Assembly (NCBI RefSeq): GCF_964355755.1
Contig: NC_092680.1
Location: 20,499,001 to 20,563,000 of the forward strand
Origin: Antedon mediterranea
Taxonomy: Eukaryota > Echinodermata > Crinoidea > Comatulida > Antedonidae
DNA length: 64,000 nt
Direction of reading: 5' to 3'
Each line of letters opens with the position of its first letter. The stretch's first letter is position 1. This document shows positions 60,863 to 64,000 of this stretch, piece after piece. The notes beneath the pieces are model-generated. The model did no database searches, had not been told where the DNA came from, and worked only from the letters and a program-made list of their open reading frames with translations. The translations under genes were made by a program, and so were the position numbers.

Positions 60863-61664
60863 AATGTAGCTCCTGTCGTTGTGGAAAGACGAATTGGCGA
60901 CGTTTGGTGGCAGAACTCGACACGAAGAAAGTTTCGCTTCGTTTACACCTGTGCGCGATTCAGCTCAGTAGGCTGCAAGTCACAGGTCATTTCTCAATTT
61001 ACACTTACACTATTAAATCCGTATTAATTTACATGATGATAGTAATTAACCAAGAAGAGTGGAATTATATGTAATTTCACTTTTTCCTGGTAAACAGATT
61101 ACTTTATCAATGTACTCATCTATACGATACTATTCTGTTCTATTTTCTAGTGTTATATCTACAAAATAATAATTATAATAATTATTTAGTTTAGGCCTAT
61201 AAGGCCTATGCATGTTTGGTTGTTCACTCTGTATATTTTGGTTTGTTCTTTTGATATGCATAGGCCTGCATTTTATGCTACTGTATATTGTATTTAGAAT
61301 ATATATTTGTTTTTTTCGGTTTATAAATAATAGCGATTGGTAGTTGTTAAATTATTAATATATCTGAAGGTTACTTGTTTATGACTGCCTATAAACATTT
61401 CTAATCCAGATCTCATTAACAGCCTACGCAAAATAAAAACAATAAATGACAAAAAAATATTATTTTCCAAGCGTGAAATGAAGCTCGTAAAGTATAGGGC
61501 TTATAAGTCTGGTCGTCGTATATACTTTTCTAAATATGGAATTTCATCAATAAATGCTATTACTAATTTATAATACGATTATAGAGGTAATACGAATTCT
61601 AAATGGATGTAAGTGGATTGTAATGAAAAACAACTTCACAAGTTCGCAAACTTATAAGAGCATG

Positions 61665-62275
61665 TACTAATGTGTTGGACCACATGTTGTCAAAGTCAAT
61701 TTTGGTGGAGTGCTATTTTGTTTGAGCAAACTTTGTTAGACATTGTTGGAGTGAGCTTTTTCAGAGCACACTTTAAATGCACTTTGTTGGAGATTAGTTT
61801 GTTAGAGTGTAGCCTAGATTGTTGGCGTGTACCGTACTTTGATGAAGTGTACTTTGATGGAGTGTACTTTGTTAGAGTGTACTTTGTTGGAGTGTACTTT
61901 GTTGGAGTGTACTTTGTTGGAGTGTACTTTGATGGAGTGTACTTTGTTAGAGTCTAGCCTAGATTGTTGGAGTGTACCGTACTTTGATGGAGTGTACCGT
62001 ACTTTGATGGAGTGTACTTTGTTGGAGTGTACTTTGTTGGAGTGTACTTTGTTGGAGTGTACTTTGTTGGAGTGTACTTTGTTAGTGTGTACTTTGTTGG
62101 AGCACACTTTGTTAGAGTGTACTTTGTTGGAGTGTAATCTTTCAGGGAGAGTACAAACATTGTTAGAGTGTACATTGTTGGAGTGTACTTTGTTGTTAGA
62201 TTACACTTTATTAGAGTGTAGCCTACATTGTTGAAGTGTACTTTGTTATATCACAATTTGTTAGAACACACTTGT
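61665..62275. repeat. 15-base minisatellite
   Basis: Unit GTACTTTGTTGGAGT with GATGGAGT and GTTAGAGT variants, about 30 copies at the core (61850-62140) and degenerate at the edges. Pentapeptide-repeat ORFs on both strands are by-products of the period. Confidence 0.93.
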
Positions 62276-63395
62276 AAAAGCATGGAACATTTATTAAGGC
62301 ATACTTTTAAAACTATTTTGATGACTCAAATCATGAAAAACACATGTTATGCAGTATCATGGATATGTCTATGCTGACATTATTGTTACGGTGGGGAATG
62401 GGTCAAGCAACTCTCCTATAAGTGTGAAACAAATCAAATATAATGTCCTACATCGTGTCACATTAAATATTCTTGTCGAGTGTTTAAACTTCGTTTGCAA
62501 TGTAAAATATAAACTAATAAAATGCATAGATTAATTAAGTTTACCCATAATGTTCTCAACCTTCTTAAAAAAGTTACCATATGACTTGACATACATTGTT
62601 GGTTCAATCAATCACCATCATATCGAGTAAAAAAAGAATCTTATTTCTAAGCCAACTTATCGATTGTACTTGCCGTGGGCCTGGTAGTTTTACACAACTT
62701 GACTACAGCTTATGATATTTTTAATATAAAAATTATTATTTTATATTCTGAACTCGAATAAATGATCATTAACGATCACAAAAGTAGGTCAATATGTATT
62801 TACATTTATAAAAACATATCATATATATATATAAAATATACAATAATAATAAAAACTCGTATTTTTAACTCCAATTTGTATTTTTATTTGAAACCTGTCG
62901 GATAATTACAGATTAATGTATACATATATTGACTGTAAATTTATTGAAATAACCAGTTTATTGGTTCAAACATTAACTTCACAGTAATAAAACATGTGAA
63001 ACAAGCAGTTTATTTAGGGACCATGTCAATACAGTATTCTACTGCAGTAACTGCAGTTCCGGTTTTTTTACTCTTAAACAAATATTATGTAATTATTTAG
63101 TAAGCTTTTTTTCATAAATCATATAATACACACTGTTTATATACAGTGACTCCCTCATAAACCTGTACGTTGAAACTAACTAAAAATACGTTATTTCAGT
63201 AGACAATGTGGTTACTGCAGCAACTGCAGTAAACTCATTGTTACAAAATCCATTACTCTTCAGTACATTTTATTTGCAACAAACACTAAAAAGATCATAA
63301 CTAAACTTGAAAACATCAATGTTTATTTATTTAACAATGTCATACAAAATAAACCAACATGGTTTTTTGTCCTTTATAAATAATACTATTTCTTG

Positions 63396-63546
63396 ACTTC
63401 TCCAGATGTGTGCATTGTACAGGTGTCTTAACAGTAACATTGTTTGAATTTGTATTGTTTTATTCGTGTATGGCCACAGGAAAACAACCATGTGTTGATC
63501 TGGGCCTCCATGGTTAAATAAAGTTGAATTGAATTGAATTGAACTC
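63396..63546 (+). mobile_element. LINE 3' UTR and tail (CR1/L2-like)
   Basis: Ends with GTGTTGATCTGGGCCTCC, ATGGTTAAATAAAGTTG and a (AATTG)n run, the common 3' end of CR1/L2-class LINEs. Confidence 0.6.
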
Positions 63547-63717
63547 CCCCTTCATTGATAATGAAATACTTCATTGATCTGAGGTGTTTTTAAAAATAGA
63601 CTCATACAATATACTCATATCTGAATTGCGACAGTCCATTTCTTTTACCTAATCTCCAAATCAGTTCAATATTGGATCACATTAATGAATAGGAAATTGA
63701 ACACTAAAAAATTTAAT

Positions 63718-63835
63718 TTATTCCCACTAGGATTCCATGACGAACAAACACCAAAGTAATCTGACCAATCACAAGCCACAGTTTGAATGACTCTTTGCTT
63801 GTGATTGGTCAAATTTCTCCTTGCACAGATAAAAC
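63718..63835. mobile_element. Family B MITE, diverged
   Basis: TTCCCACTAGGATTCCATGA, GACCAATCACAAGCC and TTGTGATTGGTCAAATT. Confidence 0.6.
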
Positions 63836-64000
63836 AACGTTTTTGTAAATTTGCAATAGATGGCAAATGTGTGAAAGATTCGCAATAGTTTCATAATCAC
63901 TAATAAGAAATGTACATTTACTACATAGGCTATAAAAATATAGATTAATAATAATATTTAATCATTAATACTAATAAATTATAATTATAAAATTATAAAG

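Larger units (their letters stand above)
53138..64000. other. Gene-free right end of the window
   Basis: No supportable exon on either strand. The stretch consists of AT-rich DNA with family A and B elements, microsatellites, a 15-base minisatellite and LINE 3' tails. Confidence 0.55.

Noticed and set aside
61814-62234. Cys/Thr/Leu- or Lys/Tyr-rich pentapeptide-repeat ORFs
   Set aside because: By-products of the 15-base minisatellite; no start context and no splice partners.

Overview
This is nuclear DNA of an invertebrate deuterostome, most likely an echinoderm. Genes have many short GT-AG exons, the DNA is very AT-rich, TAGGCCTA-type words are scattered throughout and clustered near 15.4-17.0 kb and 42.3 kb, and all four protein genes match deuterostome families closely. 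The species cannot be fixed from sequence alone. All exon models below were built by hand from splice consensus and reading-frame continuity.

Layout. (1) 312-5165 (+): the 3' part of a syntaxin 7/12-type endosomal Qa-SNARE gene; its 5' exons lie off the left edge. (2) 7731-16371 (-): a complete 16-exon NOL10 gene (nucleolar WD40/NUC153 ribosome-biogenesis factor, 686 aa), convergent with syntaxin. (3) 17084-22786 (+): a four-exon gene, head-to-head with NOL10, that joins a HAD-family phosphatase in frame to a complete choline dehydrogenase (predicted 866 aa, with a mitochondrial-type N-terminus). (4) 22787-46506: about 24 kb without a recognisable protein gene, filled with MITEs, SINE pieces, a 5S-rRNA-like element, a tRNA-Thr-like element and minisatellites. 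(5) 46507-52259 (+): a complete six-exon orexin/allatotropin-receptor-like GPCR (405 aa) whose introns hold two minisatellites and a LINE fragment. (6) 52260-64000: no gene seen; SINEs, MITEs, a 15-bp minisatellite and a LINE 3' tail.

Mobile DNA. At least three short inverted-repeat families dominate. Family A (TIR near CTCTGTCTACACTATCAAAC, about 125-260 bp) has 19 copies here, 12 of them in the first 17.7 kb, mostly in introns. Family B (TIR with ACGCAACGCAAGCG, core GACCAATCACAAGC) carries opposed CCAAT motifs. Family C (TIR near AAAGATGTATTGTCCC, about 300 bp) has six copies. A tRNA-Leu/Ser-type SINE family has five copies or pieces.

The genes do not form one pathway. The strongest candidate for something new is the HAD phosphatase-choline dehydrogenase fusion, which suggests a mitochondrial two-domain enzyme connected with choline/betaine metabolism.
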